Source: JALYJG01 sp033763555 (GTDB lineage: Bacteria; Pseudomonadota; Alphaproteobacteria; UBA9219). Taken from it: DNA of 64,000 bases. The notes below the pieces were generated by a model, which saw nothing but the letters and a program-made list of their open reading frames with translations, was not told where the DNA came from and searched no databases. The position numbers and the translations under genes were made by a program. The DNA lies in NCBI GenBank assembly GCA_033763555.1, contig JANRKK010000029.1, positions 1-64,000 on the forward strand, in the 5' to 3' direction. How positions within the stretch are numbered: the stretch's first letter is position 1; each line of letters begins with the position of its first letter. Shown in pieces: positions 46,938 to 54,944 of the stretch.

Positions 46938-48197
46938 ATGGCGAACGGGCGACGGGTTCATGTGGTGGGCGCAGGCATGGCCGGATTGGCGGCGGCACTG
47001 CAACTTTCTTTGGCAGGCGAAAGCGTCATTTTGTATGAAGGCGCAAATTTTGCCGGGGGCCGTTGCCGCTCCTTTCAGGATCGTGAGCTGGGCTGCCTGA
47101 TCGATAATGGCAATCATCTGGTTTTGTCGGGCAATGTCGCGATTCAGGATTACCTGTTCCTGACCAACGCCCGCGCTACGATGAGCGGGCCCGGCGCGGC
47201 GATTTTCCCTTTCCTTGATCTTGCCAGTGGCGAACGTTGGACCGTCAAGATGAATGAGGGCCGCATTCCCTGGTGGATTTTCAACAAGAACCGCCGCATC
47301 GCCGGAACCACGCCGCTGGATTACCTGTCGGCTTTGCGCGTGATGACCTCAAGCTCCACCGACCGCGTTGCCGATCGGCTCGACACAAAATCGCTGTTTT
47401 ACAAGCGTTTCTGGGAGCCTCTGGTCATCGGTGCGCTGAACACCGAAGCTGAAACTTCCTCGGCTAAATTATTGGCTAATATCTTCATGCAAAGTTTCGG
47501 CGCGGGCGGCCGCGCTTGCCATCCGCTGATTCCCAAGCAGGGCCTATCGGAAAGTTTCGTCCATCCCTGCCTTGAAGTGTTGAAGCAGAAAAATGTCGAG
47601 ATTAAATACAGCCATCGTTTGGGCGAGATCAAAATTGTGCGCGGTGCCGTGCGTGAATTGCAGTTCAACCGCGACAAGGTCGATGTCGCACCGAAGGACT
47701 GGGTGGTTCTGGCGCTGCCCGCCTGGGTAACGAAAGCGCTGCTGCCGAAAGTCACGACGCCGTTGGAGTTCCGTTCCATCATCAACGCGCATTACCGGGT
47801 GGATGGGGTCGATCCCGGCCTTGGTTTTATCGGGCTGCTGGGCGGCATTGCCGAATGGGCCTTCATCCGTAACGGTGTGGTGTCCGCGACCGTCAGCTGT
47901 GCCGAGCGTTACAGCTCCTATCCCGTGCGTGATCTGGCGACCTCCATCTGGCATGATCTGGCGCAGTTATGCCGTCTTGACCCGGAAAAAGTTCCGCCAC
48001 GGCGTATTTTCAAGGAACAATACGCCACCTTCGCTGCAACGCCGGAGCAGAATATGCTGCGGCCTTCGGCCTATACAGGCTGGTCGAATCTGGCACTGGC
48101 GGGGGAATGGACGGATACGGGGCTGCCTTCCACCATTGAAGGGGCCATCCGCTCCGGCTTCAAGGCGGCGCAGCTGGTCATGCGCTGGACGGATTAG
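46938..48197 (+). CDS. hpnE: Hydroxysqualene oxidoreductase HpnE
   Basis: 419 residues. FAD-binding VHVVGAGMAGLAAALQLSLAGESVILYEG at the N-terminus, then GGRCRS, and the C-terminal ALAGEWTDTGLPSTIEGAIRSG of phytoene-desaturase-like amine oxidases. HpnE reduces hydroxysqualene to squalene with FADH2, feeding the hopanoid cyclase. It starts at ATG 46938, two bases after the hpnD stop. It ends one base before a convergent small gene. Confidence 0.93.
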   Translation: MANGRRVHVVGAGMAGLAAALQLSLAGESVILYEGANFAGGRCRSFQDRELGCLIDNGNHLVLSGNVAIQDYLFLTNARATMSGPGAAIFPFLDLASGERWTVKMNEGRIPWWIFNKNRRIAGTTPLDYLSALRVMTSSSTDRVADRLDTKSLFYKRFWEPLVIGALNTEAETSSAKLLANIFMQSFGAGGRACHPLIPKQGLSESFVHPCLEVLKQKNVEIKYSHRLGEIKIVRGAVRELQFNRDKVDVAPKDWVVLALPAWVTKALLPKVTTPLEFRSIINAHYRVDGVDPGLGFIGLLGGIAEWAFIRNGVVSATVSCAERYSSYPVRDLATSIWHDLAQLCRLDPEKVPPRRIFKEQYATFAATPEQNMLRPSAYTGWSNLALAGEWTDTGLPSTIEGAIRSGFKAAQLVMRWTD

Positions 48198-48198
48198 C

Positions 48199-48570
48199 CT
48201 AGGAATCCATAATATTCAGTTCGACATAGGCGAGCGCCTTGGCCATGGCCCAATGGCGGTTCACCTCGTCATAAGTAAAACCTTTGGCGATGACATCTTG
48301 CGGCAGACAGCCTCCAGTTTCACGTATGATCGTAACAATGGCATTCGCCATTCTTTCGGTGACAGAGAATTTTGCAGAATTCGTAGAGGTTGATGTGCTG
48401 CTTGCATCCTCAAAAATTTTGGGCAGCGAGAAGCGGCAAAACTCTTCGATCTGCCGGGCGTAATCCGCCGCCCGGAGCATGACCGTCTTCTTCGGCAGCC
48501 TGCCGCCCTGAATGGCAACGACGGCAAAACCAAGAGCCGAGCACAGCAGGCGGATATCTGTGGCGATCAT
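48199..48570 (-). CDS. Small hypothetical protein, possibly leaderless
   Basis: 123 residues, not recognised. The last 60 residues (FSVTERMANAIVTIIRETGG, LPQDVIAKGFTYDEVNRHW) read like a helix-turn-helix or winged-helix core; the first half is helical with a short Ser/Thr-rich link (SSTSTSTNS). The gene is divergent from an HTH-like gene with only 59 bases between. The ATG lies six bases from TTATAT and eight from TATTAT, so a leaderless mRNA is plausible. Confidence 0.62.
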   Translation of the reverse strand: MIATDIRLLCSALGFAVVAIQGGRLPKKTVMLRAADYARQIEEFCRFSLPKIFEDASSTSTSTNSAKFSVTERMANAIVTIIRETGGCLPQDVIAKGFTYDEVNRHWAMAKALAYVELNIMDS

Positions 48571-48576
48571 GCCGCC

Positions 48577-48621
48577 ATATAATAGCTGTATTCCTATTAT
48601 GTCAATAGGATAATAGCTATT
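48577..48621. promoter_or_regulatory. Operator-like repeat array with divergent promoters
   Basis: The 59-base gap between the divergent genes holds a 7-5-7 palindrome TCCTATT-ATGTC-AATAGGA (48592-48610), a palindrome AATAGCTATT (48612-48621), and two direct copies of ATAATAGCT (48579-48587, 48610-48618) 31 bases apart, three helical turns. AATAG or CTATT occurs five times. Minus strand: TTGACA (48600-48605) with TATTAT at 15 bases or TTATAT at 17. Plus strand: GATAAT (48609-48614). A repressor covering both promoters is inferred. Confidence 0.6.
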
Positions 48622-48629
48622 TGACGATT

Positions 48630-49178
48630 ATGGGTATATGGAATTTATCGAGGGGCATGAAAAAGCCCGTTCGCCCCTTTGCGGCCCGCATACCCTTCGA
48701 TGACCAGCCGCGGCAGGCTATTGCCCGCGCGCTGGATAAGCGTCAGGAGCTTGATCTCAACTGGATTTCCCAGAATGTGCTGGGGCGGAACCATGCCTAT
48801 ATGTTCCAATATCTCTTCAAACGCACCCCGGCCGAGCTGAATTACAGCGATGCTGTCAAATTAAGGGGTTTTCTCGGCCTGGATGGCGGGGCATCCAGGC
48901 CGGAAAGCCGTTCGCGCATGGGCGAGCATCTGCAGGACACGGAATTCAAGGGCAAGCCGGGTCCAACAGATGCTTTGCTGCGTGAGCTGGCGCGCGCGGC
49001 GCTGCGGCTGGCAGGGAAGGGCAAGGCGCAGGCGCTGAGCGATGCTTTGTGGCGCAAGGTGAAAGCCTATTTCGGTCCGGAAACGCAGGAAGGCCGCGCT
49101 CCGACGCTGGAGCAGATGGAGCGTTTCATCCGTGCCGAGGTCGGCGCCAAGCCGAAGGCCACGCGTGGTAAAAAATAA
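48630..49178 (+). CDS. Predicted HTH regulator (repressor-like N-terminus)
   Basis: 182 residues. Residues about 30-85 (ARALDKRQELDLNWISQNVL, GRNHAYMFQYLFKRTPAELN, SDAVKLRGFLGL) match the pattern of LexA/S24-associated HTH proteins, where GRNxAYxxQYL is the recognition helix region. There is no S24 peptidase domain; the second half (about 110-175) is helical and Ala/Lys/Arg-rich. There is no Shine-Dalgarno before ATG 48630; ATG 48657 has GAGGGG one base away, too close. It is probably the regulator of the array upstream, including itself. Confidence 0.66.
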   Translation: MGIWNLSRGMKKPVRPFAARIPFDDQPRQAIARALDKRQELDLNWISQNVLGRNHAYMFQYLFKRTPAELNYSDAVKLRGFLGLDGGASRPESRSRMGEHLQDTEFKGKPGPTDALLRELARAALRLAGKGKAQALSDALWRKVKAYFGPETQEGRAPTLEQMERFIRAEVGAKPKATRGKK

Positions 49179-50205
49179 ATCCGCAAAAAACACCCGAAGC
49201 GTGGCGATCTGGCTTTTCGCCTGCTGCGGCATGGTGTTTGCCATGGCGCTGCTGGGTGCGATCACGCGCCTGACGGAATCGGGACTTTCCATCACCGACT
49301 GGAATCCGGTCATGGGCGCCTTGCCGCCTTTGGGCGAAGCGGCGTGGAACAAGGCGTTCAGCGCCTATCAGGCAATTCCGCAATATCAAATCCTCAATCG
49401 CGGCATGACGCTGGAAGAGTTTAAGGGCATTTATTTCTGGGAATGGCTGCACCGTCTGTGGGGCCGCCTGACAGGCGTGGTTTTTGCTCTGCCGTTCTTG
49501 TGGTTTCTGGCGCAGCGTCGAATTGACCGCACAACAGGGCTAAAACTCGCTGGTATCCTTGCACTTGGCGGGCTGCAGGGCTTTATCGGCTGGTTCATGG
49601 TGCAAAGCGGGCTTGAGCTTCGTACCAGCGTCAGTCCTTACCGCCTTGCTCTGCATCTGGGTTTTGCCGTGCTGCTCTATGCGCTGATGCTGTGGATGGC
49701 GTTGGGTCGGGCAGACATGATGGAGGTTAAAGCTTCCAAAAACATTCAGCGTTTCGGGTGGCTCGTTCTGGGTTTGTTGGGATTGACGATGATCTGGGGC
49801 GCGTTGGTTGCGGGCCTGCGCGCAGGCGAAGCCTATAATACCTGGCCCTTGATGGAGGGTGAGTTTCTGCCCGCCGCCGCATGGGCGCTGCAACCAAAAT
49901 GGCTGAATTTTTTTGAAAATCTCGCGCTGGTGCAATTCATTCATCGCTGGCTGGGGCCGTTAACGGTGCTGGGTATTCTTGCCTGGACAGCGCGGCTGTG
50001 GCGCAAGGCAGGCCGGGATGAAAAATTCTGGATCTATGCGCTTGGCTCGATGGCGATTTTGCAGACCGCGCTTGGCCTTGCCACTCTGCTAACACATGTC
50101 GATATTGTTCTGGCCGTCGCGCATCAGGCGGGGGCGTTGATGCTGCTTTCGCTGATGCTCGTCAATCTGCGGATGATTTCTGGAACGCTGAAAACCCGTA
50201 AATAA
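49165..50205 (+). CDS. ctaA: Heme A synthase (CtaA/Cox15)
   Basis: 346 residues, eight helices. Conserved ALLGAITRLTESGLSITDWNP with ExxH-type Glu and WEWLHRLWGRLTG, QFIHRWLGPL and LAVAHQAGALMLL carry the heme-binding His residues. It oxidises the heme O methyl group made by CtaB. Start at GTG 49165 (GAAGG upstream) overlaps the HTH gene by 14 bases; the frame is open to GTG 49132. It ends convergent to surf1 with a 44-base overlap. Confidence 0.93.
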   Translation: MVKNKSAKNTRSVAIWLFACCGMVFAMALLGAITRLTESGLSITDWNPVMGALPPLGEAAWNKAFSAYQAIPQYQILNRGMTLEEFKGIYFWEWLHRLWGRLTGVVFALPFLWFLAQRRIDRTTGLKLAGILALGGLQGFIGWFMVQSGLELRTSVSPYRLALHLGFAVLLYALMLWMALGRADMMEVKASKNIQRFGWLVLGLLGLTMIWGALVAGLRAGEAYNTWPLMEGEFLPAAAWALQPKWLNFFENLALVQFIHRWLGPLTVLGILAWTARLWRKAGRDEKFWIYALGSMAILQTALGLATLLTHVDIVLAVAHQAGALMLLSLMLVNLRMISGTLKTRK

Positions 50206-50848
50206 TCAGAAGCGCCAGAGCCAGCGCGTACCAGGTGATGGCATAGCCAAGATGATTGTTCGGCAGATTCAGGCGCGTCTGTCCGCCGACCGGGTAGCCG
50301 CCGGGGTTCGGCGCGGCATCGGCTTCCAGCACAAAAGGAAGAAATTCCGGTAACGAAACAAGCCTTACAATCTTTTGCTTGTCAGAAGGCTGCATCCAAC
50401 CTTGAGGCGCCACGCGCAGGATGCCCTTGATGGTTACGGTGTTGGATAGTTGCCCCGGCTTGCGCGTGTCGGGAAGTTTTTTGCCGTAAGGCACCCAGCC
50501 GCGATTGACGAGAAGGTAGCGGTTCTTTTTCAAGCGTAGTGGCGTCAGAACATGATAGCCGCCTTCGCCTTTTGGTGAGATGGCGGTGGTGTAGATTTCC
50601 TTGCCGTTCTGGAAAATTCCCGAAGCATAGGCGTTGCGGTAATCGACATGCGCGCTGTCGGCGAAGCGGGCGGCATCGACAGGCGCTTCTTTCATGCGCA
50701 TTTCGATGGTTGCGATCAGATTTTCTTTCCAGTGCAGCCGCTCAACCTGCCAAGTGCCGAGCCCGGCAAGGATGGCGAATATCACGAGCGTGAGAAAGGT
50801 CGGCCAGAGGCGGAGAGTGAAAATGCCGCCGCCGATGCGAAAACGCAT
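50162..50848 (-). CDS. SURF1 family cytochrome oxidase assembly protein
   Basis: 228 residues. Two helices, at about 12-32 and 205-225, enclose the periplasmic domain. GTWQVERLHWKENLI, YVLTPL-like YHVLTPLRL, LLVNRGWVPY and NNHLGYAITWYALALAL are SURF1 hallmarks. It supports heme A insertion into subunit I. It overlaps the ctaE stop by one or three bases and overlaps ctaA antisense by 44 bases at its end. Confidence 0.92.
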   Translation of the reverse strand: MRFRIGGGIFTLRLWPTFLTLVIFAILAGLGTWQVERLHWKENLIATIEMRMKEAPVDAARFADSAHVDYRNAYASGIFQNGKEIYTTAISPKGEGGYHVLTPLRLKKNRYLLVNRGWVPYGKKLPDTRKPGQLSNTVTIKGILRVAPQGWMQPSDKQKIVRLVSLPEFLPFVLEADAAPNPGGYPVGGQTRLNLPNNHLGYAITWYALALALLIIYGFSAFQKSSAD

Positions 50849-51702
50849 CAATGCGCGCCGTACCAGTAAACAGAGATGAAGAGGAACAGCCAGACGACGT
50901 CAACGAAATGCCAGTACCAGGCGGCAGCCTCAAGGCCGAAATGGCTGTCCGGTGTGAAATGACCTTTCCCGGCGCGCCATAAACAAACGGCCAAAAAGAT
51001 TGTGCCGATGATAACGTGTAGTCCGTGAAAGCCTGTCGCCATGAAGAAGGTTGCACCAAAAATGCCGCTGGTGATCCCGAATTGCGCATGGTGGTACTCA
51101 TAAGCCTGAAACAAGCTGAACGTCAGGCCCAAAGCAACGGTAATGGCCAGCGCGTTGATCAGATCCTTCCGGTTGCCTTCCAGTACGGCGTGATGCGCCC
51201 ATGTCACCGTCGTTCCTGACAGCAGCAGGATCAGCGTCATGATGAAAGGCATATCAAACGGGTCGAAAGTCTTGATGTTGGCCGGGGGCCAGATGCCGCC
51301 GATGGCTTCCTTGGGGAAAAGCGCCGCATCGTAATAGGCCCAGAAGAAGGCGGCAAAGAACATCACTTCCGAGGCAATGAACAAGGCCATGCCGTAGCGC
51401 AGGCCGATTTTCACCAGTGGGGAATGGGCATGCTCGACCGAGGATTCGCGGATAATGTCGCGCCACCAGAAAAACATGACCGCCAGAACGCAGGCCAGTC
51501 CGGCCAGAAGAATTTTCAGATCAAAAGTGAAAGACAGGCCATGCCAGTCGATTTTGGTTTTATGCATGAACAGGACAGCCGCGCCTGCCAGCAGGCCCGC
51601 CGCCAGTGCGCCGAGCAGGGGCCATACGGATGGCCGCACCAAATGGTAGGGCTGCGGAATGCCGCTATCTTCGTAATGCAGGGTGTCGTCGCCTTTGCTC
51701 AT
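50848..51702 (-). CDS. ctaE: Cytochrome c oxidase subunit III
   Basis: 284 residues, seven helices. PYHLVRPSVWPLLGAL, WWRDIIRESSVEHAHSPLV, RYGMALFIASEVMFFAAFFWAYYDAALFP and FHGLHVIIGT are conserved subunit III blocks. It stabilises the core and proton uptake by subunit I. Its gene follows ctaG with a 9-base gap and leads to surf1. Confidence 0.96.
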   Translation of the reverse strand: MSKGDDTLHYEDSGIPQPYHLVRPSVWPLLGALAAGLLAGAAVLFMHKTKIDWHGLSFTFDLKILLAGLACVLAVMFFWWRDIIRESSVEHAHSPLVKIGLRYGMALFIASEVMFFAAFFWAYYDAALFPKEAIGGIWPPANIKTFDPFDMPFIMTLILLLSGTTVTWAHHAVLEGNRKDLINALAITVALGLTFSLFQAYEYHHAQFGITSGIFGATFFMATGFHGLHVIIGTIFLAVCLWRAGKGHFTPDSHFGLEAAAWYWHFVDVVWLFLFISVYWYGAH

Positions 51703-51711
51703 GCGTGAACC

Positions 51712-52251
51712 TCACTTGGCCTGCTTTTTAACGGGAAAGAAAGTATAGGACAAAGTTATGTTGTCGACATCCTTGTTTTGCGGGTCGTCGGCCATGGCCG
51801 GGTCGACGAAAAACTGCACTGGAAATTCCATGGTCTGGCCCGGTTTTAAGGCCTGCTTTTCAAAGCAGAAACACTCGATTTTGTTGAAATATTCCCCGGC
51901 CCGGTCGGGCTGGACATTGAAGGTGGATGTGCCTGTGGTCAGCTTGTCGCTGCGGTTGCGGGCGCGGTACTTGACCGTGACAGTTTCGCCAAGCCGGACG
52001 CGAACGCTGCGAGTTTCAGGGGCAAAATCCCAGGGCAGGGCGGGGTCGGTGTTGGCGTCGAAGGAGACTGTAACCATGCGCTCCTTGATCTGGGTCGGCG
52101 CGACCGTAGCGCGCTGGACCGTGCCGCCAAAGCCCGTGACGCGGCAGAACAGATTGTAAAGCGGCACCGAGGCATAGGCCAAACCGATCATCAGAAAAAC
52201 GCCCGCGATCAGCGCAAGAAGAATGCGGCGGTTTTTGTCAGCGCGCTTCAT
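51712..52251 (-). CDS. ctaG: Cytochrome c oxidase assembly protein CtaG/Cox11
   Basis: 179 residues. One N-terminal helix (ILLALIAGVFLMIGLAYA) then a periplasmic beta domain. The copper-binding FNKIECFCFEKQAL with Cys-Phe-Cys and LYNLFCRVTGFGG are intact. It delivers copper to CuB of subunit I. The ATG at 52251 overlaps the stop of the small CoxF-like gene. Confidence 0.95.
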   Translation of the reverse strand: MKRADKNRRILLALIAGVFLMIGLAYASVPLYNLFCRVTGFGGTVQRATVAPTQIKERMVTVSFDANTDPALPWDFAPETRSVRVRLGETVTVKYRARNRSDKLTTGTSTFNVQPDRAGEYFNKIECFCFEKQALKPGQTMEFPVQFFVDPAMADDPQNKDVDNITLSYTFFPVKKQAK

Positions 52252-52388
52252 GGCCCGTATCCCAGGCGAATTTTCACGATCGTAATGCCGTAAACCAGAA
52301 CCACAAAAATAACCAGGGCGAGAAACACGGCCCAGTTACGGCCGCGCAGGCGCTTCAGGCGGTCTTTACCGGATGATTTTTTTGCCAT
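52248..52388 (-). CDS. CoxF-like small membrane protein
   Basis: 46 residues: a basic N-terminus (MAKKSSGKDRLKRLRGRN) and one helix (WAVFLALVIFVVLVYGITIV). It sits exactly where alphaproteobacteria encode a CoxF-type small protein between ctaB and ctaG. The ATG is one base after the ctaB stop and the stop overlaps the ctaG start (ATGA). Likely an assembly or stability factor for the oxidase. Confidence 0.8.
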   Translation of the reverse strand: MAKKSSGKDRLKRLRGRNWAVFLALVIFVVLVYGITIVKIRLGYGP

Positions 52389-52389
52389 G

Positions 52390-53295
52390 TCAGCCCATGC
52401 GGTCAGCCATCAGCAGGCTGAGAAGAAGGAAAAGGTAAAGGATGGAATAGCCGAACATCTGCCGCGCCGCTTTGTGCGTTGTATCCAGCATCACGCGCAC
52501 AGCGCAGGCGATGAAAAGACCACTGAGCAGCGCCGCGCCTGCGAGATAAATCAGCCCGGCCGTTTGCGTGGCATAGGGCGCAAGGCTGAGGGGGAGCAGC
52601 AGCAGCGTGTAGATCAGCATTTCGATCTTGGTACGACGCTCGCCCTTCACGACGGGAAGCATGGGGATGCCTGCGCGGCGGTAATCTTCATTGCGGTAAA
52701 GCGCCAGCGCCCAGAAATGCGGCGGCGTCCAAAAGAAAATGATCAGGAAAAGAATGATGGCGGGAAGTCCAATCTGGCCCGTCACGGCAGCCCAGGCAAT
52801 CACAGGCGGAAAGGCCCCGGCCGCGCCGCCAATGACGATATTCTGCGGTGTCCGGCGCTTGAGGCCCATGGTGTAGACAAAGACGTAAAAAGCGGCGGCA
52901 AAAGCCAGCAATCCGGCAGCCAGAAGATTAACCGCCAGCGCCATGAGAAATACGGCGGCAAAGATCAGCGCGCCGCCAAATTCCAGTGCGGTTTCCGGTG
53001 CAATGCGGCCCTGGGGAATAGGGCGTGTTTTCGTCCGTGACATCACGGCATCGATATCGCGGTCATACCACATGTTGATTGCCGCGCTGCCGCCGGAAGC
53101 AAGCGCGATACAGAGGATGGTCACGAAACCGAGCAGAGGGTGGATAGAGCCGGGGGCGGCGATCAGCCCGGCAATTCCGCTGAACACCACCAGCGACATG
53201 ACGCGCGGCTTGAGAAGCTCGATATAGTCGCGAACCCCCGCAACCTCGGCGGGCAGAAGAGAAGTGTCAGCTGTCAAAAAGGCCGGGTTGTTCAT
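52390..53295 (-). CDS. ctaB: Protoheme IX farnesyltransferase (heme O synthase)
   Basis: 301 residues, nine helices. UbiA family with NMWYDRDIDAVMSRTKTRPI containing the DxxxD prenyl-diphosphate motif, and YRNEDYRRAGIPMLP in the second loop. It adds farnesyl to protoheme IX to make heme O for ctaA. It lies 23 bases after ctaD. Confidence 0.96.
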   Translation of the reverse strand: MNNPAFLTADTSLLPAEVAGVRDYIELLKPRVMSLVVFSGIAGLIAAPGSIHPLLGFVTILCIALASGGSAAINMWYDRDIDAVMSRTKTRPIPQGRIAPETALEFGGALIFAAVFLMALAVNLLAAGLLAFAAAFYVFVYTMGLKRRTPQNIVIGGAAGAFPPVIAWAAVTGQIGLPAIILFLIIFFWTPPHFWALALYRNEDYRRAGIPMLPVVKGERRTKIEMLIYTLLLLPLSLAPYATQTAGLIYLAGAALLSGLFIACAVRVMLDTTHKAARQMFGYSILYLFLLLSLLMADRMG

Positions 53296-53318
53296 GCGTA
53301 TCCGGATACCTGCTTGCG

Positions 53319-54932
53319 TTACCGGGTTTCGGCGACTTTCGGCAGGGTTTCAAATGTATGGAAAGGCGGCGGCGAGGATTGCGTCCATTCCAGAGTCGTC
53401 GCGCCTTCGCCCCAGTAATTCGCGCCGACCTTCTTGCCCCAGAAAATCGTGTAGATCGCGACGAAGACAAAAAACACGGCCGAGCCGAAGGAAATCATCG
53501 CACCGTACGAGGAGACCATGTTCCAGCCCTGAAAAGCATCGGGATAATCGGGAATGCGCCGCGGCATGCCCTGCAGCCCCAGGAAGTGCATGGGGAAGAA
53601 GGTCAGGTTGACGCCGATAAAGGTCATCCAGAAATGCAATTGCCCCGCCCATTCGGGATAGGTGCGGCCGGACATCTTGCCAATCCAATAATAAAACCCC
53701 GCGAAGATGCCGAACACAGCGCCCAGCGACAGCACATAATGGAAGTGCGCAACCACATAATAGGTGTCATGCACGACGACATCGACCGGGGCGTTGGCCA
53801 GAACCACGCCTGTCACGCCACCGACGGTAAAGAGGAAGATGAATCCCACCGCCCACAGCATCGGCGTCTTCATCCGGATGGAGCCGCCCCACATGGTGGC
53901 AATCCATGAGAAAATCTTGATACCCGTCGGCACGGCGATGATCATGGTCGCGGCGGCGAAGTAGGCGCGCGTGTTGATGTCGAGGCCAACCGTGAACATA
54001 TGGTGCGCCCAGACGATGAAGCCGATGAAGCCGATCGCCACCATCGCGTAAGCCATGCCGAGATAGCCGAAAATCGGCTTGCGGCTGAAGGTGGAGACAA
54101 TCTGGCTGATGATACCGAAGGCGGGCAGGATCATGATGTAAACTTCGGGATGGCCGAAGAACCAGAACAGATGCTGGAACAGTAGCGGATCGCCGCCGCC
54201 TGCCGGGTCGAAGAAGCTGGTGCCGAAATTACGGTCGGTCAGCAGCATGGTGATCGCGCCACCCAGAACCGGAACCGCAAGCAGCAGCAGGAAAGCCGTG
54301 ATCAGCATGCCCCAGATGAAAAGTGGCATGCGGTGCAGCGTCATGCCCGGTGCGCGCATATTGAAGATGGTGGTAATGAAATTCAGTGCGCCGAGAATGG
54401 AGGAAGCGCCTGCCAGATGGAGGGAGAAGATCGCCATATCCATCGAGGCTCCGGGATGGCCCAGCGCCGAGGACAGCGGAGGATAAATCGTCCATCCGGT
54501 TCCCGCGCCGGGGCCGACAAAGGCTGAACCCATCAAAAGGGCGAAGGACGGGATCAGGAGCCAGAAGCTGACATTGTTCAGGCGTGGAAAGGCCATGTCC
54601 GGCGCACCGATCATCAAAGGGATGAACCAGTTGCCGAAACCGCCGATCAGCGCGGGCATAACGGTGAAGAACACCATGATCAGCCCGTGCGCGGTGACGA
54701 AGACATTCCATTGCTGCCCGTCGGCGAAATATTGCGCGCCGGGATGCAGAAGCTCCAGCCGCATCAGAAGCGAGAAGAAACCGCCGATCAAACCCGCGAT
54801 GACGGCGAACAGCAGGTAAAGCGTGCCGATATCCTTGTGGTTGGTGGAGCAGAACCAGCGGACAAAGAATCCCGGCTTGTGATCGTGATGGTGATCATGA
54901 TGCGCGACGGATTTGGAACGCCTGGTGACCAT
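53319..54932 (-). CDS. ctaD: Cytochrome c oxidase subunit I (aa3 type)
   Basis: 537 residues, twelve helices. FWFFGHPEVYIMILPAFG has the E and the His-Tyr pair of the active site, WAHHMFTVG the CuB histidines, HDTYYVVAHFHYVLSLG the heme a3, heme a and magnesium ligands, MIGAPDMAFPRLNN the D-channel Asp. An A-type oxidase. A His-rich N-terminal tail (HHDHHHDHK) is extra. It follows ctaC after 12 bases. Confidence 0.98.
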   Translation of the reverse strand: MVTRRSKSVAHHDHHHDHKPGFFVRWFCSTNHKDIGTLYLLFAVIAGLIGGFFSLLMRLELLHPGAQYFADGQQWNVFVTAHGLIMVFFTVMPALIGGFGNWFIPLMIGAPDMAFPRLNNVSFWLLIPSFALLMGSAFVGPGAGTGWTIYPPLSSALGHPGASMDMAIFSLHLAGASSILGALNFITTIFNMRAPGMTLHRMPLFIWGMLITAFLLLLAVPVLGGAITMLLTDRNFGTSFFDPAGGGDPLLFQHLFWFFGHPEVYIMILPAFGIISQIVSTFSRKPIFGYLGMAYAMVAIGFIGFIVWAHHMFTVGLDINTRAYFAAATMIIAVPTGIKIFSWIATMWGGSIRMKTPMLWAVGFIFLFTVGGVTGVVLANAPVDVVVHDTYYVVAHFHYVLSLGAVFGIFAGFYYWIGKMSGRTYPEWAGQLHFWMTFIGVNLTFFPMHFLGLQGMPRRIPDYPDAFQGWNMVSSYGAMISFGSAVFFVFVAIYTIFWGKKVGANYWGEGATTLEWTQSSPPPFHTFETLPKVAETR

Positions 54933-54944
54933 GGTGGTTTTTCC

